This document shows, one piece after another, positions 37,991 to 45,928 of a stretch of 64,000 nt of DNA. A program made the position numbers and the translations under genes. Position 1 is the stretch's first letter, and each line of letters opens with the position of its first letter. The notes beneath the pieces are model-generated. The model had not been told where the DNA came from, made no database searches, and was given only the letters and a program-made list of their open reading frames with translations. The DNA comes from Nonomuraea gerenzanensis (GTDB taxonomy: Bacteria; Actinomycetota; Actinomycetes; Streptosporangiales; Streptosporangiaceae): assembly GCF_020215645.1 (NCBI RefSeq), contig NZ_CP084058.1:2914001-2978000 (forward strand), read 5' to 3'.

Positions 37991-38512
37991 TCACCGTTCC
38001 TCGTACACCCGCCCGAACTCGACCTGCGGCGTGCCACCGGCGAAGTTCCGGTCCACCTCGGCCCGCTCGGCGGCGCTGGGCGTGGCGTTCCTGCAGCTCA
38101 CGGGGGCGCTCGAACCGGACATCAGGTCGGTGCAGCGCCCGGTGCGCCGGTCCGGCAGGCCCAGGATGTGCCCGATCTCGTGGGTGGCGATGCGGAGCGG
38201 GTAGTAGCCCTGGTTGACGGCCTGCCGGCCCATCCAGATCGTGCCCCGGCCCAGGCTGGTCGGCTGGGCCCGGGGCCAGCCGTTGTCGGCGTACACGACG
38301 AAGTGGGCGGGGGTGCCGCGGACGAGCCGGACGTTGACCACGTTGGCGTTCCAGACCTGGGCCGCCTGGTCGATCGTGGCGCTGAACTCGGCGGCCCGGC
38401 TGGCGTCGTACCTGAGCACCGTGACCAGGGCGGTGGCCTGAGCGGGCGCGGTGACCAGCAGGAACGCCAGGCTCAGGACGACGGAGAGGATGATGCGGAG
38501 AGGTCTTGACAC
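37991..38512 (-). CDS. Snapalysin-type small neutral metalloprotease (M7)
   Basis: Secreted zinc protease of 173 residues. A Sec signal (IILSVVLSLAFLLVTAPAQA) is followed by a mature domain with RIATHEIGHILGLPDRRTG, carrying the HExxHxxGxxD zinc site of snapalysin, and a Cys pair (CTDLMSGSSAPVSC). Length and order fit Streptomyces snpA products without a long propeptide. GTG 38512 has GGAGGAGG about seven bases upstream, which decides the start over the in-frame codon at 38560. Confidence 0.92.
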   Translation of the reverse strand: MSRPLRIILSVVLSLAFLLVTAPAQATALVTVLRYDASRAAEFSATIDQAAQVWNANVVNVRLVRGTPAHFVVYADNGWPRAQPTSLGRGTIWMGRQAVNQGYYPLRIATHEIGHILGLPDRRTGRCTDLMSGSSAPVSCRNATPSAAERAEVDRNFAGGTPQVEFGRVYEER

Positions 38513-38610
38513 GGAGCCTCCTCCAGGAGTTGGGGGTGTTGTGACGGTATGCGCGCCCACTCGTCCCGGAGACGTATCAAGTTGCCCCTATCGCCGTGAT
38601 ATGGCCGGCG

Positions 38611-39801
38611 TCAGCAGATGCTCTGGCGGCTGTTGATCAGCGTGTTGTTCCTGAACGTGGTGTTGACGCCGCACGGGCTCTCGGTGATGGCCGAGTTCGT
38701 CACCGTCAGGTTCTGGATGACGATGTCGGAGGTGTTGGGGAACTCCGAGCGGGCCGCCAGCCGGATGTCGCCCGGACCCGTCACCGTGCCGCCCTGGGCG
38801 GCGATGTTCACGTTGTGGCAGTTCTCGATGAGGATCGCGTTGTTGCCGGTCTGGGCGAGGTCCACCCGGTTGATGACCGCGCCGCCGCTCTCCGAGACGC
38901 AGAAGACGCCGCGCCCGCCGCCGCGCGCGATGACCTGGTTGACGCGGATGTTGGTGGGATAGGCGCTGCCGATCCGGCCGTTCCTGTTGGCCATGCGGAA
39001 GGCGGCGTAGCCGGTGCCGGTGCCGGCGCCCTGGGCGTCGACCGTGTTCACCGTGGCGTTGATGGTGTCGTTCAGCAGCAGGCCGGAGTGGCCGGTGTTG
39101 CGGGCCGTGACGGTGCCGACGGTCAGGCCGTCCACGCCGTACGTCTCCACGCCGTGGGTGCTGGTGCCGGAGACGTGGACGTTGTCGATGCGGACGTTCC
39201 TGGTGCGTACGCTGCGGTCGCCGTGGTTGTCGATGCGGATGCCCAGGCCGCTGGACAGGCGCAGGTCGATCTGGCCGAGCGTGATGTCGACGCCGTTGCG
39301 CACGAAGATGCCGTACAGCGGGCCGCCGGTGACGTTCAGGTGCTGAACCTCGACGTCCGTCACGCCTCTGGCGTACACGACGGCCTGGTCGCCGGAGCCC
39401 GAGCCGGTCACGTTCACGGTGCCGCACACGTCCAGCACCGTGTAGCTGGGCAGGGAGAGCCGCGAGCCGGCGCTCATCGAGCCGGAGCCGCGCACCACGA
39501 CCCGCTGCTTCGAGGTGCGGCCGGCGGTGAGGCTGCCCACGGCGGCCTGCATGGCCGACAACATGCTGCTTCCCGTGTAGACGGTCCTGCTGCCGTTGCG
39601 GGCCGTCCAGGTGCTGCCGCTGAGCACCGCCTCCGCGTTGTACGCGCCGTCACCGCACGCGAGCGCGGCCGTCCCTGCGGCGCTGCGTGCCGTGGCGGTG
39701 GCAGTGGCGGTGGCGGGGGCGGACAGCGGGGCCGCCATGAGCGCCAACGCGGTGAGCCCGGCGGCGAGGCCGGTAGTCCTGGGCTTGCTGATGCTTCGCA
39801 T
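38611..39801 (-). CDS. Secreted right-handed parallel beta-helix protein
   Basis: Exported protein of 396 residues. The signal peptide (GLAAGLTALALMAAPLSAPA) leads into an Ala/Thr stretch and then regular strands typical of pectinase-like beta-helices: VDITLGQIDLRLSSGLGIRI, NVRIDNVHVSGTSTHGVETY, HNVNIAAQGGTVTGPGDIRL. The C-terminus has CGVNTTFRNNTLI. Many actinomycete proteins of this type are annotated as pectate lyase-like or carbohydrate-binding; I see no diagnostic catalytic residues, so activity is open. A LacI-like palindrome lies 28 bases upstream of ATG 39801, suggesting sugar control. Confidence 0.85.
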   Translation of the reverse strand: MRSISKPRTTGLAAGLTALALMAAPLSAPATATATATARSAAGTAALACGDGAYNAEAVLSGSTWTARNGSRTVYTGSSMLSAMQAAVGSLTAGRTSKQRVVVRGSGSMSAGSRLSLPSYTVLDVCGTVNVTGSGSGDQAVVYARGVTDVEVQHLNVTGGPLYGIFVRNGVDITLGQIDLRLSSGLGIRIDNHGDRSVRTRNVRIDNVHVSGTSTHGVETYGVDGLTVGTVTARNTGHSGLLLNDTINATVNTVDAQGAGTGTGYAAFRMANRNGRIGSAYPTNIRVNQVIARGGGRGVFCVSESGGAVINRVDLAQTGNNAILIENCHNVNIAAQGGTVTGPGDIRLAARSEFPNTSDIVIQNLTVTNSAITESPCGVNTTFRNNTLINSRQSIC

Positions 39802-39828
39802 ACTCCGCTCCTGGGGGTCGGTGCGTGC

Positions 39829-39840
39829 TGAATCGATTCA
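39829..39840. promoter_or_regulatory. LacI-family-like operator upstream of the beta-helix gene
   Basis: TGAATCGATTCA is a perfect 12-base palindrome with the central CG of LacI-family sites, 28 bases upstream of the minus-strand start at 39801 and 185 bases from the lipoprotein start on the other side. Confidence 0.6.
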
Positions 39841-40024
39841 TCGCTTGGCGAGCCTGTGAACTGGGGTGATGCGGGGAAGCTGCCGGCTGGATCGGTGGGG
39901 AGTATTACAACGTTCAAATCGGCCGTCAACAAGTCGTGAAACTTACACGACGGGGCGCTCTGGCTGGATTTGAGTAGGGGGATACTCATGCTGTGCCGGG
40001 GGCGTCCTTCTAGCGTCACCAGGC

Positions 40025-40834
40025 ATGAAGACCTGGACGGCCGCCTTGGCCCTCATGTCGTGCCTGGCCTTGACCGGCTGCGGCAGCGGCGCCCTCAGCG
40101 GGCCCGGCTCCTCCTCGGACGATGCCGTCTCGGGCGACTCGTCCTCGTCCTCGTCCTCCTCCTCCGATGGGCGGTTCACCTCGGGTGACGGGGGCGGTGG
40201 TGGGGTGGCGGCCGGCAGTGGCGAGGAACAGCCGGGATCCACCGGTGGGCCGACACGGAAGACGCGGTACGACTTCACGCTGCCCGTGGGGGAGACGGCG
40301 GTGGACGTGAATGAGGGGGATGTCTACAAGGCGTTGTCGGAGGGTCGCTGCGACGACGCCCAGGCTCTGCTCGATGAGAAGCGGGGGAGCTTCCGGTCGG
40401 AGCGGACCGTGCCGTTGTTCGAGGCCGGGGTGCATCTGTGCCGGGGGGACGTGGCTGCTGCCAAGGCCGCCTACAAGCGGGCGGTTTATGAGAACGAGTC
40501 GAAGGTGTGGTTCATCTGCGCGTTGGATCGGGCGGTGGGCAGTGTGGTGCGGCAGCGGCCGAAGTCGGCGTTCGGCGGGTGCCCGCCGGTCGTGGAGCTC
40601 GGCTCGACGCCGGAGCCTGAAAGTTCGACTGAGACTTCGCCTGAGACTTCGCCGGAATCGTCACCGGAGTCGTCGGAGGAGTCCTCTCCCGAAGCCTCGT
40701 CCTCGCCGTCGCCCTCTCCTGACTCCTCGCCCGAGTCCTCGCCGGACACGGAGTCGTCGTCTGACACGACGGAGTCCTCCTCCGAATCCTCGTCCGAGTC
40801 CGCGCCTGACGCGGGCTCGACCGCCGACGAGTAG
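40025..40834 (+). CDS. Lipoprotein with acidic Ser/Pro/Glu tail
   Basis: Exported lipoprotein of 269 residues: signal with lipobox LTGC at residues 16-19, a Ser/Gly-rich linker with a nine-Ser run, a central folded part of about 110 residues (DVYKALSEGRCDDAQALLDE, LFEAGVHLCRGDVAAAKAAY; helical, TPR-like spacing, several Cys) and a low-complexity tail of about 75 residues made of Ser, Pro, Glu and Asp. No family recognised. The tail may span the cell wall. It is followed in line by a membrane protein gene, so the two may act together. Confidence 0.8.
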   Translation: MKTWTAALALMSCLALTGCGSGALSGPGSSSDDAVSGDSSSSSSSSSDGRFTSGDGGGGGVAAGSGEEQPGSTGGPTRKTRYDFTLPVGETAVDVNEGDVYKALSEGRCDDAQALLDEKRGSFRSERTVPLFEAGVHLCRGDVAAAKAAYKRAVYENESKVWFICALDRAVGSVVRQRPKSAFGGCPPVVELGSTPEPESSTETSPETSPESSPESSEESSPEASSSPSPSPDSSPESSPDTESSSDTTESSSESSSESAPDAGSTADE

Positions 40835-40865
40835 CGGGCGTGCGTCCGTGAACGGCGAGCCCACC

Positions 40866-41912
40866 ATGGAGATCGCGAGAAAAGCCACCCCGCAGAGGCC
40901 GCCTGACGACGAGCGGCCCCCGGCGTCGGCCCCCGAGCCTCGCCCGCAGCCCGCGCCCCCGCCCGACAGCGACTCGCTCACCGAACTCGTGGCGGGCGAG
41001 GAGGACCAGCCGGCGGGCGGGGAGGACGAGGGCGGCGGGCCGGCCGGCCACCCGCTGCTCCGCTGGGCCGTGGGCGTGCTCGCCAACGTCACCGTCCTGA
41101 CCGGCCTGCTCGTGTACTTCGGCTGGCAGCGCAGCGAGATCCAGGCCCTGGAGCTGGGCATCGACGACAGCGTCCTCGGCATGTCCCCGACCGACTACGT
41201 GCTGCGCAGCGTCCGCCAGGCGCTGACCCTGCTGCTGGTCGTCGCCATCGGCGGGCTGGCGTGGCTGCAGCTCGACCACGTCCTGCGCCCCCGCGTCCTC
41301 AGGGACGGCACCACGGACGAAGCGGATGAAGCCGCGCCGGGTAAGGCCAGGAGCCGGGACCGCCTCGTCACCCACTCCCTGCGTTTCATGTCCTGGGCCT
41401 GGCTGGTGCTGCCGCTCGCCTGCTGGGCCCTGGGCTTCGTCGAGCCGCTGCTCGAAATCGCGTTCCTGATCTTCCCCTTCAGCATCGGCGTGGGCGCCCT
41501 GCTCACCCTGTACGGCACGTACCTGCGCTCCCTCATGCCCGGCCGGCTCCCACGCACGAGCATGCCCCTGCGCTACGCGTTCACCGCGATCATCGTCTGC
41601 GTGTCGCTGTTCTACGGAGCGGGCAACTACGCCACCGTCCTCGGCGTCTCGCTGGCCGAGAACATGGAGGTCGACAGGCTGGCGAGAGTACGCGTCTACA
41701 GCACCCAGCGCCTGAACCTGGCGGCCGGCCAGGAGACCACCCTGCCCGGCTCCACCGGCAAGGACGACTACCGCTACCGGTACACGGGCCTGCGCCTGCT
41801 CCTGCACACCAGCAAGGGGTACTTCCTGGTCGCGGAGAACTGGCGGCCCCAGCAGGGCGTCGTGATCATCCTTCAGGAGTCGTCCACGGTCCGGCTGGAG
41901 CTGGGCGCGTGA
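40866..41912 (+). CDS. Uncharacterised membrane protein with extracytoplasmic C-terminal part
   Basis: Protein of 348 residues. A Pro/Glu-rich cytoplasmic N-terminus (about 60 residues) precedes four or five helices (AVGVLANVTVLTGLLVYFGW, ALTLLLVVAIGGLAWLQL, WAWLVLPLACWALGFVEP, AFLIFPFSIGVGALLTLYGT, RYAFTAIIVCVSLFYGAGNY). The last 100 residues look like a soluble beta-rich domain (YSTQRLNLAAGQETTLPGST; GVVIILQESSTVRLEL). ATG 40866 has GGCGAG upstream; GTG 40848 is possible. It is 31 bases after the lipoprotein gene. Family not recognised. Confidence 0.75.
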   Translation: MEIARKATPQRPPDDERPPASAPEPRPQPAPPPDSDSLTELVAGEEDQPAGGEDEGGGPAGHPLLRWAVGVLANVTVLTGLLVYFGWQRSEIQALELGIDDSVLGMSPTDYVLRSVRQALTLLLVVAIGGLAWLQLDHVLRPRVLRDGTTDEADEAAPGKARSRDRLVTHSLRFMSWAWLVLPLACWALGFVEPLLEIAFLIFPFSIGVGALLTLYGTYLRSLMPGRLPRTSMPLRYAFTAIIVCVSLFYGAGNYATVLGVSLAENMEVDRLARVRVYSTQRLNLAAGQETTLPGSTGKDDYRYRYTGLRLLLHTSKGYFLVAENWRPQQGVVIILQESSTVRLELGA

Positions 41913-41923
41913 CCGCCGCCTCG

Positions 41924-42874
41924 CTAGGCCACGCTCACGTCCAGGAATATCGGCTTCTTGGCGGCGAGGAGCGGGGCGCCGTGCTCGTCGGTCATCTTCC
42001 AGAAGATCTTGCAGCGGCCGGGGGACTCGGCGGCGCGCACGCGTACCGTGATGTCGACCGACTCGCCCGGCAGGACCGGGCCGATCGCGACCCGCTTGGG
42101 CGCCTGGCACGGGGTGTCGTTCATGCGGGTGAGGTAGCGGTCCTGCCAGGGGATGTTGCCCGAGTTGCGCAGGCGCCAGGTCTTGTCGAAGGACGTGCCC
42201 GACCGGACGACGGTGCCGTCCGGGTAGGTGACGTCCTTCTCGAGGACCGAGTCGTCGAACGGGGTGATCGGCGTAGTCGGGTGGGCCGCGGGCTCGCTGT
42301 CCGCGTCGTCCACGAGCTGCGGGAGGACCCAGCCGACCAGGATGGCGCCGGCGCCCACCACCCCGCAGACGGCGGCCAGAACGGCGTGCCGCCGCCCGCG
42401 CCGGGAGCGGTTGCCGCGAAGGGGCGGCGAGGACGGTTCGGCGCCCGCTCGCGACGTGCCGGAGGGGCGGGCGTCGGCTTGCGGCGTGCCGGAGTCCGGG
42501 GCGTCGGGTGGCGATGCGCTGGAGCCGCAGGCGCTGTCGCGGGTGGCCTGCTCCCAGTACGCCCGCCACTCACGCCTGACCTCGTCCCCATCCCCGCCCA
42601 GCCGATCGACGGCCAGCACCCGGACGAACTCCCATGTCGTCTCCCAGCTCGGCATCGCGATGCCCCGGGCCGCCGCGGCGAGCGAGGACTTGGAGGCGGC
42701 GGCTCCGAGGCGGGAGGCCATGTCCGCGAAGGACGGGTCGCCCGCCTGCTCCTTGAGCTCCCAGAGCCGGTGGGCGAAGAGCGCGACGGGGCCGGAGCCC
42801 GGGTCAGGCCGGACGGGGCGGCGGCCACGCCGCGCTCCCGTGCCCTCGTCCTGCGATCCGGGCGACTGCGTCAT
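41924..42874 (-). CDS. Membrane-anchored HTH protein with NBR1-like Ig domain
   Basis: Protein of 316 residues. The N-terminus is a XRE-like helix-turn-helix module seen in actinobacteria (FADMASRLGAAASKSSLAAA, PSWETTWEFVRVLAVDRLGG). A disordered Pro/Ser linker, one membrane helix (AVLAAVCGVVGAGAILVGWV) and an exported domain follow: DVTYPDGTVVRSGTSFDKTW then RLRNSGNIPW and FWKMTDEHGAP, matching the Ig-like central domain of NBR1. The order suggests an outside binding domain linked to a cytoplasmic DNA- or protein-binding module. ATG 42874 has AGAGGTGGG upstream. It converges with the membrane protein gene, 12 bases apart. Confidence 0.8.
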   Translation of the reverse strand: MTQSPGSQDEGTGARRGRRPVRPDPGSGPVALFAHRLWELKEQAGDPSFADMASRLGAAASKSSLAAAARGIAMPSWETTWEFVRVLAVDRLGGDGDEVRREWRAYWEQATRDSACGSSASPPDAPDSGTPQADARPSGTSRAGAEPSSPPLRGNRSRRGRRHAVLAAVCGVVGAGAILVGWVLPQLVDDADSEPAAHPTTPITPFDDSVLEKDVTYPDGTVVRSGTSFDKTWRLRNSGNIPWQDRYLTRMNDTPCQAPKRVAIGPVLPGESVDITVRVRAAESPGRCKIFWKMTDEHGAPLLAAKKPIFLDVSVA

Positions 42875-42983
42875 CCCACCTCTGCTTCGGTCGGCCGCGC
42901 CGCGCGGCCCCCCGCCGCACGGCATCAAGACCCCTGGAGGTTACCAAACGCAACCGGGCCGCGCCGGGCGGTGGAGTGTCACG

Positions 42984-43190
42984 TCACTCGGCCCTGATGC
43001 CGTCGATGAACACCTCGCCCCCGGTGTTCAGGAACACCCACACCGCGCGGATGTCGCTCCGGTCGAGGGTCACCCCCACAGGGCGACTGATCTGGTCGAA
43101 CCGCTCGGTGACGGTCTCGCTGCGCCTCCAGAGGTGACATGCGGTCAGTGACTGTGGACGCCATAGACGCGGGTGACGGCCGTCGATATG
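42984..43190 (-). pseudogene. 3' remnant of an unidentified gene
   Basis: On the minus strand an open frame ends at the TGA at 42984 and reads SETVTERFDQISRPVGVTLD then RSDIRAVWVFLNTGGEVFID and GIRAE. It resembles the last beta strands of a carbohydrate-binding or glycosidase module (a FIDGI-type ending), but no full gene, start or domain is present. Upstream sequence to about 43190 shows no further match by eye. Identity is unsure. Confidence 0.4.
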
Positions 43191-43316
43191 GCGATCAGCC
43201 GGTTCACCGATCCTGCGGTGTTGTCGAACTGTTCGGATGCCGCTAGCTGGGCGGATCGCCGTGGGTTACGGAGCCGTACGTCATGAATCGGTTGAGCGAC
43301 GATCCGCCCAGCCGCG
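43191..43316. other. Intergenic sequence
   Basis: Between the unidentified remnant and the EthD gene I see no gene, clear promoter or terminator. Confidence 0.5.
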
Positions 43317-43628
43317 TCAGACGACCAGCTCCGCGGGCCCGGTGAGCAGGCTGACGCCCTTGCCCGCGAAGTTCGCCAGGTCGGCGACCGCCGCCTTGCC
43401 CTCCTCGCTGGCCGCGGCGGCCTCGAACGCCTGCTGGTCGTCGAAGGTCAGCACGGCGACCAGGTGGTAGGGAGGCTGCTCGCCGCCGGTGGCGGCGGGC
43501 CGCATGGTCGTGTAGGAGCGCACGCCCGGCATGCGGGCCGCGAGCGGGGCGTGGGTCTCGTCGTAGTGCTTGTCGAACGCCGCGGCGTTGTCCGGCTGGT
43601 TGTAGAGCACGATGAGCTGGAAAGCCAC
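43317..43628 (-). CDS. EthD-domain protein
   Basis: Small dimeric ferredoxin-like protein of 103 residues. Family features are QLIVLYNQPDNAAAFDKHYD, ETHAPLAARMPGVRSY and YHLVAVLTFDDQQAFEAA. EthD proteins are associated with degradation of ethers and other compounds, but most act as unspecific small enzymes or binding proteins. GTG 43628 has GGAGGCGAC upstream, deciding the start. It is a single gene between remnants and a divergent small gene. Confidence 0.92.
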   Translation of the reverse strand: MAFQLIVLYNQPDNAAAFDKHYDETHAPLAARMPGVRSYTTMRPAATGGEQPPYHLVAVLTFDDQQAFEAAAASEEGKAAVADLANFAGKGVSLLTGPAELVV

Positions 43629-43757
43629 TGTCGCCTCCGGAGGCAGACGGGGATGTGCTCTCGATGAAACCTCCGCTGCGGCTGCGGCGATAGGGGCGGC
43701 GGCCCGGCGGTTCTCGTTCTACCGTGAACGCAGGGGATGGTCGAGGGAGGGGCGCGC

Positions 43758-44174
43758 ATGGATCCGATCGTTCTGGCGGCCGGCACGGCGCTGGTGGCCG
43801 CCATGGCCACCGACGCCTGGGAGGCGGCCCGCGACGGCGCGGTGGCACTCTGGCGGCGGGCCAGACCCGCCGAGGTGGAGGTCGTCGGGGCGGAGCTGGA
43901 GGGCGTGCGCGGCCAGGTGCTGGAGGCCCGTGCCGACGGCGACGAGGACACCGAGCGGGCGCTGGCCGGGTCCTGGCAGATCAAGCTGCAGGCGCTGCTG
44001 CGCGCGGACCCGGCGCTGGCCGTGGAGATCCAGCGGGTGCTGGACGAGGTGCTGCGGCCCGCGCTGGCCTCCGACGAGCAGGGGTCCGCCCGTTCCGTCG
44101 TGATGAAGGCGAAGGCGAGCGATCAGGCTCGGATCTATCAGGCGGGCCGCGACCAGCACATCACCGAGCGCTGA
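43758..44174 (+). CDS. Small actinobacterial protein with YQAGRDQHI tail
   Basis: Protein of 138 residues, no signal. It starts with a hydrophobic Ala-rich helix (DPIVLAAGTALVAAMATDAW), continues with acidic helices and ends in SVVMKAKASDQARIYQAGRD then QHITER. I recall this closing QAGRDQ motif at the ends of several actinobacterial proteins near or inside conflict/NLR-like and effector-associated proteins, where it may be an interaction tag; here no STAND or protease partner is adjacent. GGGAGGGG lies about six bases before ATG 43758. Function unknown. Confidence 0.75.
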   Translation: MDPIVLAAGTALVAAMATDAWEAARDGAVALWRRARPAEVEVVGAELEGVRGQVLEARADGDEDTERALAGSWQIKLQALLRADPALAVEIQRVLDEVLRPALASDEQGSARSVVMKAKASDQARIYQAGRDQHITER

Positions 44175-44189
44175 CCTCTCGGCCTTGAG

Positions 44190-44504
44190 CTAGCGGCTGC
44201 CGTGCCTGGCGGCCAGGCGGACCACGGCCGGGCGCATGAGGGCGGACGGCGGGTCCACCAGGCCCACCACGCGGGCGAACGCGATCGCGCACGACGGGTC
44301 CCGGGTGGCGGCGCGCTGGACGCGGGCCACGTACCTGGCGATCAGCCGCGACAGCAGCGGCGGCTCGCCCGGGACCCCCGGGAAGGCGAGGTCCGCCTGG
44401 AGGGCGAGCTGCCACACGGGGTCGGTGGCACGCATGGCGGCGCGGAAGTAGCGGCGTTCGAGGTCGTCTCGTGGTGGCTGGGCGGTGTGCCCCGCGAGCC
44501 GTGA
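44190..44504 (-). pseudogene. 3' fragment of a FAD-dependent monooxygenase-like gene
   Basis: The minus-strand frame reads DDLERRYFRAAMRATDPVWQ, LALQADLAFPGVPGEPPLLS, CAIAFARVVGLVDPPSALMR then PAVVRL, the closing part of actinobacterial FAD-binding monooxygenases of about 450-500 residues. Only about 90 residues remain; no FAD-binding N-terminus is found upstream. A 14-base direct repeat GTGCCCCGCGAGCC (about 44489 and 44512) lies just at the break. Confidence 0.65.
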
Positions 44505-44561
44505 CGGGCGGCGTGCCCCGCGAGCCTCCGCCCACGCCCGCCCTCCCGGCAGCCGCGCCCC

Positions 44562-45902
44562 TCAGCCGAGCCAGCCGGGTACCACCAGCACAGCCCACGC
44601 CGCCAGCGGCCCCACCAGGACGATCACGCCGCCGTAGGTGAGCAGCTTGCGGTAGAACTCGTCCCGCTCCATGCCCTTGACGTTCGCCACGAGCAGCGCC
44701 CCCGTCGTCGAGAACGGGCTGACGTCCACGATCGCCGACGACACCGACAGCGCCGCGATCATCGCGACCGGCCCCAGCGTGCCCTGCGCGAGCAGCGGCA
44801 CGGCCAGCGGCACCAGCGCGCCCAGGATGCCCACGGTCGAGGCGAAGGCGGACACGACGCCGCCGACGTAGCAGATGAGCAGCGCCACCAGCAGCGGGAT
44901 ACCGATGGCGGCCACCGCCGAGCCGACGTAGTCCACGGTGCCGATCTCCTGCAGGACGCCCACGTACGTGACGACGCCGCAGATCAGCAGCACCGTCGGC
45001 CAGGCGACCTTCTCCACCGCGCCCTTGTTGGACTTGGGAGAGGTCAGCATGAGGACGACGGCCACGGTGACGGCGGTCAGCCCGACGTCCAGCTTGAACG
45101 CCAGGACGGCCAGGCAGAGCCCGAGGATGCCGGTCAGCGTCAGCGCCTGGTGCGTGGTGAGCCGCAGGCTGCCGCCGGTCGCGGTCGCGGTCGCGGTCGC
45201 GGCGCCGGGAGCGGCCTCCGCTGTGACGACGCCACCGCCCGTGCCACCACCTGAGGTCCCGGACGCGGTGCCCCCGGTGGCGGGGTGGGCGTCGCGGCCG
45301 ACGAGGTGACGGCCGCCGAAGACGAGGAAGACGCCCACGGCCGCGGCGGCGTTGAAGGCGAAGCTCGACAGGAACAGCACCAGGTTGTCCGAGGGCAGCC
45401 CGGCCTCGCTGGTGACACCGTTCACGATCCCGCCCAGCACGCTGATCGGCGAGAACGCGCCCGCCTGCGTCCCGTGCGCCACCATGAGCCCGATCAGCAT
45501 CGGATGGATCCGGTAGTCGGCCGCGAACCCGAAGGCGATCGGCGCCAGGATCGCCGCCACGGCCGGCGCGGGCGCGCCCACGGCGGTCAGCAGGGCCGAG
45601 ATGACGAACACGACCAGCGGGATGGCGACCAGCCGCCCCCGCACGAGGTGCACGGCAGCCCGGACCAGCCAGTCCACGGTCCCGTTGTTGGTGGCGATGG
45701 CGAACAGGAGCGTCACCCCGACCAGGATCACGAACAGGCTGCCGGGGAAGGCGTCCAGGATGGTGTCGGTCTCCATGCCGGCGGCCAGCGTGCCGACGAG
45801 GAAGGCGCCGACGAGGGCCAGCGCGCCCAGGTTGACGGGGAAGATCGTGGCCACCACGAACATGGCGATGAGGGCGAGAATGGACAGGAGCTCTGCGGAC
45901 AC
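44562..45902 (-). CDS. MatC-type dicarboxylate carrier
   Basis: Membrane transporter of 446 residues, about 12 helices, of the MatC/dicarboxylate carrier group. Family-like stretches are FPVNLGALALVGAFLVGTLA, NNGTVDWLVRAAVHLVRGRL, AHGTQAGAFSPISVLGGIVN and SSAIVDVSPFSTTGALLVAN. The large cytoplasmic loop contains a Thr/Gly-rich stretch and a (GGTCGC)n-derived Ala-Thr repeat. GTG 45902 begins near the first helix. It lies downstream of the FAD/Fe-S oxidase and aminotransferase in the same direction, so it may import the substrate (glycolate, malonate or another small acid) for that operon. Confidence 0.88.
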   Translation of the reverse strand: MSAELLSILALIAMFVVATIFPVNLGALALVGAFLVGTLAAGMETDTILDAFPGSLFVILVGVTLLFAIATNNGTVDWLVRAAVHLVRGRLVAIPLVVFVISALLTAVGAPAPAVAAILAPIAFGFAADYRIHPMLIGLMVAHGTQAGAFSPISVLGGIVNGVTSEAGLPSDNLVLFLSSFAFNAAAAVGVFLVFGGRHLVGRDAHPATGGTASGTSGGGTGGGVVTAEAAPGAATATATATGGSLRLTTHQALTLTGILGLCLAVLAFKLDVGLTAVTVAVVLMLTSPKSNKGAVEKVAWPTVLLICGVVTYVGVLQEIGTVDYVGSAVAAIGIPLLVALLICYVGGVVSAFASTVGILGALVPLAVPLLAQGTLGPVAMIAALSVSSAIVDVSPFSTTGALLVANVKGMERDEFYRKLLTYGGVIVLVGPLAAWAVLVVPGWLG

Positions 45903-45928
45903 TGCGTACTCCGATCTCCCCCGAGGCG

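Noticed and set aside
42979..43164. Small minus-strand open frame of 61 codons
   Set aside because: It is out of frame with the more plausible remnant reading (ending at 42984) and its residues are Arg/His/Pro-rich, as in antisense shadows.
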